From positions 62,001 to 126,000 of the forward strand of contig CAIOZY010000047.1 in NCBI GenBank assembly GCA_903862935.1: a stretch of 64,000 bases of DNA, in the 5' to 3' direction. This document shows, piece after piece, positions 26,700-36,525 of the stretch. Source of the DNA: an uncultured Opitutaceae bacterium. Lineage in GTDB: Bacteria; Verrucomicrobiota; Verrucomicrobiia; Opitutales; Opitutaceae. The translations under genes and the position numbers were made by a program. The notes beneath the pieces were generated by a model that was not told where the DNA came from, did no database searches, and worked only from the letters and a program-made list of their open reading frames with translations. How positions within the stretch are numbered: position 1 is the first letter of the stretch; the number at the start of each line of letters is the position of its first letter.

Positions 26700-26975
26700 A
26701 CCAGTGAGTAATCTTTGGTTCTGATGTCCGCCTGGGCGACGTAGCGTCCGCCGAGTGGCCGGCGCCCCTCACAAATCCCAGTTTAAGCCCTGCACTCTCA
26801 ATTGGGGGTGATGTGATTCCGGAAATTAGGGGTCGCGTCACCTGGGTATCGGTTTGCGGCATTCGACCGGCCCCATAGCCATCTCTGGCGTTTGCGCAGT
26901 TGGAAGGCCAGTCTCTCCGGCCCCACAGCACCGCAAGAACCCGAATTGTGATCCGGCGGCCAACGCCACTAAGGT

Positions 26976-28700
26976 TTACTGCTCGTCGTCCTTCGCCATC
27001 CCAGCCTGGGCCCGTAGCAGGTCGTGCAGGGTCACCAGCCCTATCACTCTTTCTTCGACCTGTCCTAGAAGGACGACCATTCCCAGACCCGATTCGATCA
27101 GCTTCGCCTGGATCTGTTGCACGCTCTCCGAGAGCTGGGCGGACACGGGCGGGAGTAGCTGTGGAACCCTGCCTTCCTTAAGAGAGAGCTTTGCCTCGTC
27201 GCGCGAGAGGATTCCGGTCAAACGGCCACCCTCGACTACCGGGAACCGAGCGTAAGAGCAGTTGCCAAGGATTCGCTCGAGATCTGCTGCGGTGAGACTG
27301 GAAACTACCACCGGTTGGAGGTTCGCTATCGCAGCCACCGGCAGCTGCTGCCAGCTTCGCAGGTCCCGCGGCGGCTGGACCAGGTCGAGGTTGACCCCAT
27401 CCTGCTTCAGCAGGGCATCATAAAAGCCGTGCTTGAGCATCCGGCGGGTGATCACCTGGCTCACCAGCGTGCCCAGCATTAGGGCGGGCACGAGGCCGAA
27501 CTCGTGGGTCATCTCAAACACGATCAGCACACCCGTGACCGGCGCCCGAACCACCGCACCGAGGGTGGAACTCATCCCCACGACCGCTAGCGTGAGCAGA
27601 TCTACCTGGGAAACGTGCCACTGCAGTCCGACCAACCCAGCCACGGCCACACCTACCATCCCACCGAAGAATAGCGTCGGCGAGAAGATCCCGCCGCAGC
27701 CGCCGAACCCATAGCACGCAAAAGTGGCAATGAACTTCGCAACCAGAAGCACCGCTGCGATCTTCCATCCGATGTTTCCAGCCAAAGCATCGGATAGGTC
27801 GCCGTAGCCCAGGGAGAAGACCCCCAGTCTGCCAGTCCCAAAGAAAACAGCCACGCCCAGGCCCCATGTAACCAACCCGCCGATTACGGGCATCGTCCAT
27901 GCCGGGAAAGCCGCGGATCGCTTGCACCGGCTCCGGAGGCCCAGGGCCGAGCGCTGAAAGTACACCCCGACAACTGCGGCGAGCGCCGCCACCAAGGGTG
28001 TCAGCGCATAGCCGGTCCAAGTTGGCGTATCCACATACGGGATAAGAAATGAGGGTTGCCGGCCGATGATGCCGTGCACCATGAAGGCGCCCAGCACCGA
28101 CGCCAGCAGCAGCCCGCCGACATAACGGCTGTTGAGGTCGCCTATGATTTCCTCGAGTGTAAACGAGATCGCGGCCAGGGGGGTGTTGAATGCCGCCGCC
28201 AGGCCCGCCGCGCCGCCAGCCGCTGCACTGAACCGTCGGTTCTGCTTTGGCTCACCGGCCAATCCGCTCAGATTCGAGGCAAACGCCCCAGCCAGCTGTA
28301 CCGAAGGGCCTTCCCGTCCCAGGCTGCAGCCCCCGCCGATGCTCACGACACCGGCCACAAACTTCACCCAGACCACCCGCCACGGCACGAAGCCGAAGTC
28401 CTTCCAGAACGCCGCCTTGAGCTGCGGGATTCCGCTTCCCGCCGCTTCTGGGCAGAATGCGCTGAGCAGCCATCCCACGACAAGCGAGGCCGAAACAATA
28501 ACCGCGAGGCTGCCGAACAGAAAGATCGGCCATGACTGCCGGGAGAGAGCGACCAGTCCGCGCTGATAGACCAGGTTCATTCCAAGCTGGAACACAACCG
28601 CAGCGAGCCCCGCCGCCGCGCCGTATAAGCAGGTCAATAATACAGCCCGGGTGCGTTTCGGAAGATGCTGGTACCGATCCGCTATTCTCCGAAAATTCAT
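26976..28700 (-). CDS. ClC-family chloride channel/transporter with CBS domains
   Basis: 574 residues with about ten membrane helices. The anion-filter motifs are GSGIPQLKA, GREGPSVQLAG (with the gating Glu) and a GGIFSP-like GCGGIFSPTLFFGG. A C-terminal pair of CBS domains (about 445-570) follows, with LTAADLERILGNCSYARFPV and VIGLVTLHDLLRAQAG; CBS pairs bind adenine nucleotides. It moves chloride, possibly in exchange for protons, across the inner membrane. It is preceded in transcription by 223 bases before the UbiA-like gene's end. Confidence 0.94.
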   Translation of the reverse strand: MNFRRIADRYQHLPKRTRAVLLTCLYGAAAGLAAVVFQLGMNLVYQRGLVALSRQSWPIFLFGSLAVIVSASLVVGWLLSAFCPEAAGSGIPQLKAAFWKDFGFVPWRVVWVKFVAGVVSIGGGCSLGREGPSVQLAGAFASNLSGLAGEPKQNRRFSAAAGGAAGLAAAFNTPLAAISFTLEEIIGDLNSRYVGGLLLASVLGAFMVHGIIGRQPSFLIPYVDTPTWTGYALTPLVAALAAVVGVYFQRSALGLRSRCKRSAAFPAWTMPVIGGLVTWGLGVAVFFGTGRLGVFSLGYGDLSDALAGNIGWKIAAVLLVAKFIATFACYGFGGCGGIFSPTLFFGGMVGVAVAGLVGLQWHVSQVDLLTLAVVGMSSTLGAVVRAPVTGVLIVFEMTHEFGLVPALMLGTLVSQVITRRMLKHGFYDALLKQDGVNLDLVQPPRDLRSWQQLPVAAIANLQPVVVSSLTAADLERILGNCSYARFPVVEGGRLTGILSRDEAKLSLKEGRVPQLLPPVSAQLSESVQQIQAKLIESGLGMVVLLGQVEERVIGLVTLHDLLRAQAGMAKDDEQ

Positions 28701-28923
28701 CGGTGCCCTAGGTTATTAGGATAGTTCCCGGTCAGGTGCGTGTTTAAGTTTACCTCAGGGGATTCTCGTGGTCTTTGAGAATGGGTTGCAAGCGCCCTGT
28801 GCCCGTTTTCCCAATCCCAACGTCACCACGACCGCTGTCTCTATCGGCCGAGCTTACGCTATCAATCACGTACTTGCAACGAGACGGCCCACCGGGGGCG
28901 TACGTCCGAAGCCGGGTCCAGAA

Positions 28924-29793
28924 TCAAGCCGATCTCATCAATAGATGCGAGACCATGGGCAGGAGGGGTGTCATTAGAGCGACGTCGGCAAGGACTCGGG
29001 CAAGTTCACGGCCGATTCGCCGCTCTGCGGCGTCTACAAGGCCCAGAAGGGCTCCACTTGTGGCGGTACACATTAACGCGGACCGGACAGCGCCAACGAG
29101 GTGGAATCCCAATACGACCGCAATCCCCGCCAAAATCCACGGCAGCGCGTGACCCAGCGCCGCGCCCCGGGGAAACTGTCGTGCGAATGATACTTGGCCG
29201 TGGCTGTGATCGACCGCCTTCTCCCAACTCGAAATCAGTGCGCAATTGCTAAAACAGAGCAGTGTGAAAACTCCAAGGGGCCCCGCCAGATCGCGCAAGC
29301 TGGCGGCTGGTGCCGCCGCAACCAAAACAGCCACACCGGCCCCAAAGAGAACGCCAACGCATATCTCTTTCGGAATCCTCCAGGGGCTATGCCGGTGCAG
29401 GTGTTGATGGGAAATCAGGTAAACCAAGACCGGGGTAAGCAAGGCAAGTCCTGCCGCAATTTCACGCCCGCTAAGGCAGGTGAACGCCATAGCCAGCCCG
29501 GCTAATGCCACAGCAATCCAGGCGAACATAACCGGTCGGCTCCAGCGGTAATAGAAATAATGCCGCTGCGTTCTGATGTCTTTGGCGCTCAGTCTCCGTC
29601 CCTCGATCCATCGGTCGGCCGAATAGACCAGCCAAACCGCCGCGCCTAGAATCAAGCTCCGTGACGGCGCAAGAACGACTCCAGCAACCCTTGCCATCTG
29701 CCATTGCCACACCAGCGCAACTGCCGGGGCGTCCAGCGACAGTACTGTTGGCCACTGCCACCAATACGGACGGCCTAGCATCGACTCCTTCAT
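28924..29793 (-). CDS. UbiA-like multi-pass membrane protein
   Basis: 289 residues, with at least eight hydrophobic segments. YSADRWIEGRRLSAKD (residues about 55-70), where UbiA has its first Asp-rich motif, and a later WEKAVDHSHGQVSFA suggest a divergent member of the UbiA superfamily of prenyltransferases, but the aspartate pattern is reduced. Start at 29793, or 29781 (MLGRPYWW). It is 21 bases after the PAS/HTH gene and in the same direction, so probably co-transcribed. Product and substrate unknown. Lower certainty than its neighbours. Confidence 0.6.
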   Translation of the reverse strand: MKESMLGRPYWWQWPTVLSLDAPAVALVWQWQMARVAGVVLAPSRSLILGAAVWLVYSADRWIEGRRLSAKDIRTQRHYFYYRWSRPVMFAWIAVALAGLAMAFTCLSGREIAAGLALLTPVLVYLISHQHLHRHSPWRIPKEICVGVLFGAGVAVLVAAAPAASLRDLAGPLGVFTLLCFSNCALISSWEKAVDHSHGQVSFARQFPRGAALGHALPWILAGIAVVLGFHLVGAVRSALMCTATSGALLGLVDAAERRIGRELARVLADVALMTPLLPMVSHLLMRSA

Positions 29794-29814
29794 AGACCGG
29801 AACCCATCGGCGAC

Positions 29815-30459
29815 TCAGCGGAGCAAAGCCGGCGTGGGGCAGGTGGAATCCCCCTTGCGTATCCGATGCTGGGCGGCGCGGACCGCGGTATCGGAAATTC
29901 CCACCAACGCAGCAATCTCCTTCCCCCTGAAGCCAAGGTCAGTCAGCCGGCGGACCTCTTCTCGGGTTGCTTCCCTCATCCATCCTTTCCCGGGTTTTTC
30001 AGGCTCGAGGGTGGACTCGGAGGCGAGCAGGCTCGCGCTGAGCAGGCTCAGAAGTACACCCTCTGCCTCCCGGATATGGCCCTCCTCCACCAGGAGCCAC
30101 AGCCGGAAAAGTCCCGCCGGGTCGATGGGGGACTTCACTGCGATCAGTTTGAGACAGGCGTGTATGACTTTCTTGTCCCGCGTCATCTGAGGGATCGTGC
30201 CCTCCCAGCCGGCTAGGGGTGTGGAGGTTCTCTTCCTCGCCGATCCCAGCTTCTCGGCCGCGGTGTCCGGGGTCACCAAAATCGCACTATTGAGGCCGAG
30301 AACTTCATCCAGCCGCCAGCCATACGCCTGCGTGAAGGCCGGGTTGAGGTAAACTAATCGGTAGTCGCTGTTAGCGATGGCTGCGGCAAACGAGTAATTG
30401 TCGAGGGCCTTGCCCAGGTTGGAGTCCCGGATCCGTTCGTACTGGTCGCGATAAGTCAT
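29815..30459 (-). CDS. PAS-domain regulator with C-terminal helix-turn-helix
   Basis: 214 residues. The N-terminal part is a short PAS domain (FAAAIANSDYRLVYLNPAFTQAYG, then LDEVLGLNSAILVTPDT). A middle region of about 50 residues leads to a basic HTH-like end (TREEVRRLTDLGFRGKEIAALVGIS, then DTAVRAAQHRIRKG), suggesting a transcription factor or a PAS-controlled DNA-binding protein. Likely a sensor of a soluble ligand or redox state, in the cytoplasm. It may control the downstream UbiA-like gene. No kinase or receiver domain is present. Confidence 0.75.
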   Translation of the reverse strand: MTYRDQYERIRDSNLGKALDNYSFAAAIANSDYRLVYLNPAFTQAYGWRLDEVLGLNSAILVTPDTAAEKLGSARKRTSTPLAGWEGTIPQMTRDKKVIHACLKLIAVKSPIDPAGLFRLWLLVEEGHIREAEGVLLSLLSASLLASESTLEPEKPGKGWMREATREEVRRLTDLGFRGKEIAALVGISDTAVRAAQHRIRKGDSTCPTPALLR

Positions 30460-30718
30460 AGATACCCTGCAGCGAGGAATGGGAGAGGGGCCGGCAACGG
30501 CGCGCGGCTAATTCATAAGATGGCCGCTCCCTGGGTCAGTCAAGAAGACCCCGCCATCCGTTGGATAATTGAAATTGTGAGACGGCTCAGGATCGACGGC
30601 GTTGGGTCATGCTGAAACACCTGGCGCGCCTTTTAATAGACGTTGGCGTATCTCGTGACGGAAGCGGCCAACCAAAACTTAACTCATTAAAAAATTTAAA
30701 CTAGACCTATGGAATAGA
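30460..30718. other. Intergenic region between the PAS/HTH gene and tRNA-Ile2
   Basis: 259 bases. It holds an AT-rich stretch just past the tRNA 3' end, in which the run AAAAAA at 30689-30694 reads as TTTTTT on the minus strand and could end tRNA transcription. No gene is visible, and no convincing promoter for the PAS/HTH gene. Confidence 0.45.
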
Positions 30719-30794
30719 TGGTGGGCCCACAGGGATTTGAACCCTGAACCAAAGGATTATGAGTCCTCTGCTCTAACCGTTGAGCTATAGGCCC
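30719..30794 (-). tRNA. tRNA-Ile2 (anticodon CAT, lysidine-modified)
   Basis: A 76-base cloverleaf, CCA end encoded (30719-30721). The acceptor stem pairs GGGCCTA with TGGGCCC with one G-T pair, and the T arm CAGGG...CCCTG is perfect. The anticodon arm is GGACTCATAATCC; CAT with the flanking GACTCATAATC is the mark of bacterial tRNA-Ile2, whose C34 becomes lysidine to read AUA, rather than of elongator Met. The + strand sequence is the reverse complement of the tRNA. Confidence 0.9.
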
Positions 30795-30868
30795 AGAGGG
30801 GAAAACGAGCAGATCCTGCCCGGCCTTGGGCTCTCTTCAACTGAAATTCCCCAAGGGGGGCGTCTGAG

Positions 30869-32224
30869 CTAGAGCTCCCCACACAACCAATAGAGTTTGA
30901 GAAGCGCTAGGCGCCGCTGAATTTCAGCTGCAAACAAGTCCGCCTCGGCCTGTTGCAGGTCCGCCCCGGCCGCCTGGGCTTTGGCGGGCAGAGACAGGTC
31001 GTGTTCCGCTGACTGCCGAGCTATTTCCGCCGCTCTTTGACGGTACACGCAGGCTTGGCCTGCAAGTTTGGAGAGCTCTTCCGCATACTCCAGATCCTGA
31101 TAGGCAATCCGAATCTCCCGGGCTGCGTTTTCCTCCAGGCGCTCCCGATTGGCTTCGGCGGAGCCCTGTCGGGCCAGACTCCGACGAACCTCTGCGCGCT
31201 TCCGGCCGAAATCGAAAACATCCCATTTCAGCGTGACCCCAACCAGCGCGGAATCACGGGGAAAGAGTTCCTCGCCGTCCTGCGCATAACCCAAAGCAAC
31301 AAGGGAAACGTCCGGGATGTAGTCCTGTCGCGCCGCACGCACGCCTGCGGCTGCCTGTTCGGCCTGAGCTGCGGCTACCTGCCGGGACGGATTGTGAGGA
31401 ACCCGCGCAAGCCAGTATTCGAGCGGGTGTTCCAGCCGATCGGGAAGGTCGGAGTTGAGGGCGATTTGCTCGGTTCCCGGAGCTCCGATAAGATCGCCCA
31501 GCTGAAGTGTGAGACGACCGCGCTCCTGACCGCTCCGGAGAAGGTCCGCCTGCACCTCGGTTACCTCAGCCTGGAGGCCGAGAACAGAGTCGTCTAGTAC
31601 CTCTCCAACCCCTTGCGCGTTCTGTACATCCCGCAACCGAGCCTTGCGGGCCTCAAGCCGCGCAGCCCGGGCGGAGTGCCGGCGGTCCTCAACCAGTATC
31701 CCGCAGTAGAGCTGCTCTACAAAAAAACGGATTTGCGAGGCCTCTTCCGCCTCCTCGCGCTGGGCCGCGGTGCGCCCAGCCCGGGCGGCAATCACGCCAG
31801 TATCTATCTTCCACTGCAGGCTTAACGGCTGGATGATCCCCACCCCCGCGAGGTAAATCTCGTGGTTCCCCCTCGACAGGGTCATGTCCCCAGGCGGAAA
31901 CGTGCTCAGGAGACTCGAGCTGGACGGAATCCCCAGTTGGGCGCCGAAGGCGGTGATAAGCGGCGTCAGTGAGCCCGAGGGCAGCTTGATCTCGTATGGA
32001 CGGGGGGTGTAGCCGGCCAAACCGACCACGGTCGTTTGGGGGTAGCGCTGGGCAACAGCGGCGTCCACTCCGGCACCGGCTTCGTCGACCTTCAAGCGGG
32101 CAAGCTGCATCGCCCGACTGCGGCGGAGGGCCAGATTCACGGTCTGCTCCAGGGTAAGGGGCTCGGGAGCAGCCGTCGCGAGGCCGCCGGCGAACAGCAG
32201 CAGCAAAATAGAGATCCGTCTCAT
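30869..32224 (-). CDS. Outer-membrane efflux channel (TolC family) of the RND pump
   Basis: 451 residues. A cleavable signal (MRRISILLLLFAGGLATAAP) precedes TLEQTVNLALRRSRAM, the usual start of OEP proteins. Two helical-barrel repeats follow, Ala/Gln/Glu-rich (about 120-230 and 330-440). There is no lipobox Cys, so it is not the lipoprotein NodT kind. It is last in the operon, overlapping the RND gene stop by four bases (ATGA), so made with it. The drug or metal exported is unknown. Confidence 0.92.
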   Translation of the reverse strand: MRRISILLLLFAGGLATAAPEPLTLEQTVNLALRRSRAMQLARLKVDEAGAGVDAAVAQRYPQTTVVGLAGYTPRPYEIKLPSGSLTPLITAFGAQLGIPSSSSLLSTFPPGDMTLSRGNHEIYLAGVGIIQPLSLQWKIDTGVIAARAGRTAAQREEAEEASQIRFFVEQLYCGILVEDRRHSARAARLEARKARLRDVQNAQGVGEVLDDSVLGLQAEVTEVQADLLRSGQERGRLTLQLGDLIGAPGTEQIALNSDLPDRLEHPLEYWLARVPHNPSRQVAAAQAEQAAAGVRAARQDYIPDVSLVALGYAQDGEELFPRDSALVGVTLKWDVFDFGRKRAEVRRSLARQGSAEANRERLEENAAREIRIAYQDLEYAEELSKLAGQACVYRQRAAEIARQSAEHDLSLPAKAQAAGADLQQAEADLFAAEIQRRLALLKLYWLCGEL

Positions 32225-35200
32225 GGGCCGGAGGGAATTGCCGAGAGCCGGGTGCCTTTCATCGTCCAGGCGTAGACGGTTGGAACCACCAGAAGCGTCA
32301 TCACCATAGACCAGACTATCCCGACCGAGAACACGCTGGCCAGGGGAGCCCAGAGGGGTGAACGGGAGAGGATCATCGGCAAGACCCCAACCGCCGCCGC
32401 CATTGAGGTGAGAAAAATCGGCCGAATTCGCCGCAAGCCGGCCCGCAGCGCAGCCTCGTTTGAATCCAGTCCCTCACGGATCCGAAGTTCGTCGGCATAG
32501 TCGACCAAAATGATCGAATTGCGGATCACAATGCCAACGAGGCTGATCATGCCGACAGCTGCGGTGAAGCCAAACGGATTGCCGGTCAGGAGGGGCCCTA
32601 CGACGGCACCGAGAAAAGTGAGTGGAATCGCCAGCATCACGACCAGGCTCTCGCGTGTGCTCTTGAACTGGAAAAGGAGCACTAGGTAGATGAGAGCGAC
32701 GCTCGTGAGCAGAGCCCCCGACATCTTCCCAAACGTCTCCTGTTGCCCCTCATACTCGCCTCCTATTTCCACGCTGTAGCCGGGTGGAAGCCGGAGCCGG
32801 TTTAACCCGGGTCGGATCACCGAGAGAATCTGAGAGGGCAGGACATCGGGAGCCGGGTTTGCGCTAACGGTTAGGGTTGGAACCCCGTTGCGCCGCGCAA
32901 ACTGAGCCGGGACCCAGGACGGCGTCGCCCGGGCAACCTCAGAAAGCTGAACATTGGCTTGGCTCAATGGCGCCCGTAGCACGAGGGACTCCAGGTCGGT
33001 GAATCGCTCCCGGTGGGCCGCCTCCAGGCGGAGGACTATAGGCACCGGGGCGTCGTGCTCCCAGAGCTGGGTCACCGACATGCCCTTAAAGCCCGTCATC
33101 ACCTGGGAGGCGATCACGCTCGTGGCCAGGCCGAGGCGGTTAGCCACCTCGCTGTTCACATCAAGATCGACGCTGAAGTCGTCCCTAAAGTCGTCCCGGA
33201 CTTGCGCCGCCCCGGGGGCACCCAGAAACAGGGCCTTAACTTGGTCCCCAATCTTCCGAAGGGTCACCGTATCCGGCCCTGTTATCCTCACCTCGACCGG
33301 TGCGTCGACCGGAATTCCCTGCTGGAAACTCATCACGTTGATTCGGGCTCCGGGCTGGAGATCGCGGAGCCGCGCGTTGAAATCCCTCACCAGAACCTCC
33401 GTCGTCGCCGCATCCGGAGTCTCAACCAAGAGCATCCCGTAGCTCGGCCGCGGAAATTCCGGAGCAAAGCTGTAATAAACCCGCGGGGCAGAGGTTCCAA
33501 CAAAGGCGGCGAACCCGCGCACGCGCCGGTCCTCCTTAAGGGCAGTCTCCACCTTCCTCACGACCTGGTCCGTCGCCTCAAGCCGGGTTCCGATCGGCAT
33601 GTCGACCTCAATCAGAAACTGCGCCCGCTCGGCAGCTGGGAAGAACTTCTGTTGAACCAGCAACAAGAGCGCCGCCCCCACGGCGAGCGAGAACGCCGCC
33701 GCGAGCACTGTTCGTCCGGGATGCCGGAGCGTCGGGCCTATTATCCGTCCATAAGTCGACTGCACCCAGTCGAGGATAACCGCGCCCAGGTTCCTCCGCC
33801 GGCCCTTTAACCCCTCCTTGATAAAGCTGAAGCAAAGAAGGGGGGTGAAAAGCATCGCCACCACAAACGACATGGACAAGGCGATCGCCACCGTGATCGG
33901 TAGCGCAATGATGAACTCCCCAGTGGCCCCCTTCAGGAAGAATGCCAGCGGGGCGAAGGCAAGGATGATGGCCAACGTCGCCGTAAACACAGGAACGGCC
34001 AGTTCCCCCGCGCTGCGCCGCGCGGCGTCCCAGCGCCCCAGCCCCTCGTCCAATTTCTCGACATAATTGTCGGCGATCACAATCGCGTCATCCACGACCA
34101 TTCCGAGGACAACAATCAGCGAGGCGAGCGACACCTCGTGCAGCTCGATTCCGAGTAGGTCCAGCGCCTTGAACGTGAAGGCGACCGTGACGGGGATTGC
34201 CATGGCCGCAATCATGGCCACCCGAATCGGCAGGAGCAGAATAGTTACCAAGATCACCGCCCCCACCGCGATAAAAAACTCCCCGATGAAGTGCCCCACC
34301 GCCTCGGCGACCACGCTGGGCTGGTCGTTGATAACCCGCACCTTTAGGTCAGCGGGCAGCACCTTCTGGGTCTCCGCCAGCCGAGCCCGAAGGTCGCTGC
34401 CGAAGATGACAATGTTATACCCGGGCTGCATTTCGACGGCGAGGAGGAGTGCGGGGTCGTCGTGGCCGTCTACCCGCAGCAGTGAGTCGGGGTCTGCCAG
34501 GCGCCTCTCCACGCGGGCCACGTCGCCAATCCTTACAACACGATTTCCCACGGGGTCGGAGAACACCACCTGCTGTGACACCTCCTCCACTGAGGAATAG
34601 CGTCCATGGGTGTGGAGGGGCACCTCAAGAGTCCCCACTTTCATGCTGCCGGTGTAGGGAATCGAGTTCTGGAGCCTCAGAGCCGTGACCACCCGGGGTA
34701 GGTCGACGCCATACCGCGCCATGCGCTGGGAATCGGCCTCCACATAGATCGCGTCGTTGCGCTCGCCGTAACGCCGGATTCGGCCCGCGCCCGGAACGGT
34801 TCGAATCGCGTCCTCGACGCGCTCCAAGTTTCGCCGCAGGTCGCCGTACGAGAGCCGCGGCGCGGTGACCGCGATCAATAAAGCCACGCTCTCGCCAAAA
34901 TCCGAATCAACAATGGGTCCCAAGGTTTCGGCCGGAAGCTGGGTTTGCTTTAGCTCAGCCAGGCTCAGGCGCAGCCGCGACCAAAAGCCGTCCTTGTCCT
35001 TAACCCACTCGCGCAGTTCAACCGTCACCACCGCCAGGCCCTCCCGGCTTACGGAGTGGGTCTTCGTCGAGTCGATCTCGGTGAATGAGAACAGGTGTGA
35101 TTCGATCGTCCGGGTGAGCTGCTGCTCGACCTGGGCGGCGTTGGCACCGGGGTACAGCGCGATCACCAGCGCCTTGTGGATCGTGATGGCCGGCGTGTCC

Positions 35201-35304
35201 TGCCGGGCCATCGTGAGCAGCGAGTGGAGTCCGAAACCAAGGATCACCACGGCGACGATGACCGCCACGTGCCGGTGGCGCAGGGGCCAGAGGATGAGGC
35301 TCAT
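32221..35304 (-). CDS. RND-family efflux transporter (inner-membrane pump)
   Basis: 1027 residues, the normal RND size, with 12 helices and two large periplasmic loops. MSLILWPLRHRHVAVIVAVVI, SLIVVLGMVVDDAIVIADNYVE (the DD proton-relay pair in helix 4) and the second half SLVGIVIRNSIILVDYADEL with GIVIRNSIILV mark an HAE-type pump of the heavy-metal/drug class. It uses the proton gradient to expel substrate through the adaptor and the TolC-like channel. The frame overlaps both neighbours by four bases, indicating an operon. Substrate cannot be read from the sequence. Confidence 0.95.
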   Translation of the reverse strand: MSLILWPLRHRHVAVIVAVVILGFGLHSLLTMARQDTPAITIHKALVIALYPGANAAQVEQQLTRTIESHLFSFTEIDSTKTHSVSREGLAVVTVELREWVKDKDGFWSRLRLSLAELKQTQLPAETLGPIVDSDFGESVALLIAVTAPRLSYGDLRRNLERVEDAIRTVPGAGRIRRYGERNDAIYVEADSQRMARYGVDLPRVVTALRLQNSIPYTGSMKVGTLEVPLHTHGRYSSVEEVSQQVVFSDPVGNRVVRIGDVARVERRLADPDSLLRVDGHDDPALLLAVEMQPGYNIVIFGSDLRARLAETQKVLPADLKVRVINDQPSVVAEAVGHFIGEFFIAVGAVILVTILLLPIRVAMIAAMAIPVTVAFTFKALDLLGIELHEVSLASLIVVLGMVVDDAIVIADNYVEKLDEGLGRWDAARRSAGELAVPVFTATLAIILAFAPLAFFLKGATGEFIIALPITVAIALSMSFVVAMLFTPLLCFSFIKEGLKGRRRNLGAVILDWVQSTYGRIIGPTLRHPGRTVLAAAFSLAVGAALLLLVQQKFFPAAERAQFLIEVDMPIGTRLEATDQVVRKVETALKEDRRVRGFAAFVGTSAPRVYYSFAPEFPRPSYGMLLVETPDAATTEVLVRDFNARLRDLQPGARINVMSFQQGIPVDAPVEVRITGPDTVTLRKIGDQVKALFLGAPGAAQVRDDFRDDFSVDLDVNSEVANRLGLATSVIASQVMTGFKGMSVTQLWEHDAPVPIVLRLEAAHRERFTDLESLVLRAPLSQANVQLSEVARATPSWVPAQFARRNGVPTLTVSANPAPDVLPSQILSVIRPGLNRLRLPPGYSVEIGGEYEGQQETFGKMSGALLTSVALIYLVLLFQFKSTRESLVVMLAIPLTFLGAVVGPLLTGNPFGFTAAVGMISLVGIVIRNSIILVDYADELRIREGLDSNEAALRAGLRRIRPIFLTSMAAAVGVLPMILSRSPLWAPLASVFSVGIVWSMVMTLLVVPTVYAWTMKGTRLSAIPSGP

Positions 35305-36344
35305 GGCGCGGAGGCGATCCGCAGCGGCATGCCCTCGAAGAGCGTGGCCGGGCAGTCAACCACCACGACATCCCCGGGATGCAGGCCCGAGAGAATCTCT
35401 ACCCGGGTCGCCTGCAGCGGTCCGGTCTCGACAATGCGGCGGGCGGCGGAGCCTCGCGGGGGCTCCACGGTCCAGACGTAAAGGGTTCCGTCCGGGTAGT
35501 GCCGTATGGCCTGCGGCGGCAGCAGCAGTGCGGAGCGCGTTCGGCCCGTCTGGATCTGCGCAGTCACCACGTTGCCCGGTCTCAGCGCGCCTTCGGAGTT
35601 GGGCAACCGGATCTTGACCGCGAACGATCGCGACAAGGGGTCGGCCTGTGGCTGAATCGCCCCCACGACACCGTCAAAGGCGCGGTCGCCTACCGACGGC
35701 AGGCTGACGCGCGCGGCCTGTCCTATCCTAACCTTGGAGATGTCGGCCTCGGGGATGCCAACCACCGCCCAGACCGGTGCCGGAGCCAGAATCGTGTACG
35801 CTGGCACGCCCGGGGCCATCACAAGGCCAACCTCGATGCCATGGCGGATCGCCCATCCTGAAAACGGAGCCCGCAGGTGGGTATAGTCGAGCTGGCGTCG
35901 GGCGAGCTCAGCCGCGGACTGGGCCTGCGCAAACGCACTCGCAATTTGCTCAAAGTCTGTAGCGGTCAGGCTTCCGAGCTCACGCAGGCTCTTCAGGCGC
36001 TCGTACCGGGCGCTCACTTCCGCAAGGCGCGCCTCGGCAATTTTCAGCTGCTGTTCGTGGTCGGCGGGATCGAGTTCCGCCAGTGTGTCCCCAGTCCGGA
36101 CAGCATCTCCGTCCTGAACTGCGACGCGGATCACCCTGCCGGGCACGAGGAACCCGACGGAGACCCTCTCCACCGCCTCGATTCCGCCGGATACGGCAAG
36201 CGTTTCGTCCACCGGCAGGGACTCGGTGCGGGTAACCGTAACGACCACCGACTCAGTCGGCGCCTCAGTTCGACTGCAGGCGGCGCCACAGAAAAGAAAA
36301 ACACCGCAGGCGACAGGAACAAAGAGGGAAGAACTCGGACGCAT
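35301..36344 (-). CDS. RND-pump periplasmic adaptor lipoprotein (HlyD/AcrA type)
   Basis: 347 residues from the ATG at 36344. An N-terminal lipobox (FCGAACS) suggests lipid anchoring to the inner membrane. LAVSGGIEAVERVSVGFLVPGRV is a lipoyl half-motif, the hairpin runs about 90-170, and the second lipoyl half (THLRAPFSGWAIRHGIEVG) follows. It couples the RND pump to the TolC-like channel. First gene of the operon; its stop overlaps the RND start by four bases. The 181-base gap upstream must hold the promoter, though I see no clear one. Confidence 0.93.
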   Translation of the reverse strand: MRPSSSLFVPVACGVFLFCGAACSRTEAPTESVVVTVTRTESLPVDETLAVSGGIEAVERVSVGFLVPGRVIRVAVQDGDAVRTGDTLAELDPADHEQQLKIAEARLAEVSARYERLKSLRELGSLTATDFEQIASAFAQAQSAAELARRQLDYTHLRAPFSGWAIRHGIEVGLVMAPGVPAYTILAPAPVWAVVGIPEADISKVRIGQAARVSLPSVGDRAFDGVVGAIQPQADPLSRSFAVKIRLPNSEGALRPGNVVTAQIQTGRTRSALLLPPQAIRHYPDGTLYVWTVEPPRGSAARRIVETGPLQATRVEILSGLHPGDVVVVDCPATLFEGMPLRIASAP

Positions 36345-36525
36345 GGGATGACGCCTCAATGTTGCCTTAAGAGCGAGCCCATCGGCGAGATCTTCCCGTC
36401 ACCGCGCGTCGTCATTAGGAGCCGTCATAGGCATGAGGGGCCTCTTTTTATAAGGCCTCCTTCGCGGCAGCTTTGAGGCAAGGCCACCGGACGACCACCC
36501 CGATATGGTGTCCTACCGGGTTCCC

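Noticed and set aside
36435-36449. GAGGGGCCTC followed by TTTTT, like a terminator
   Set aside because: The immediate loop would be impossible, and the plus strand has no gene ending there. A longer pairing at 36437-36459 is weak and lacks a U-tract on the minus strand.
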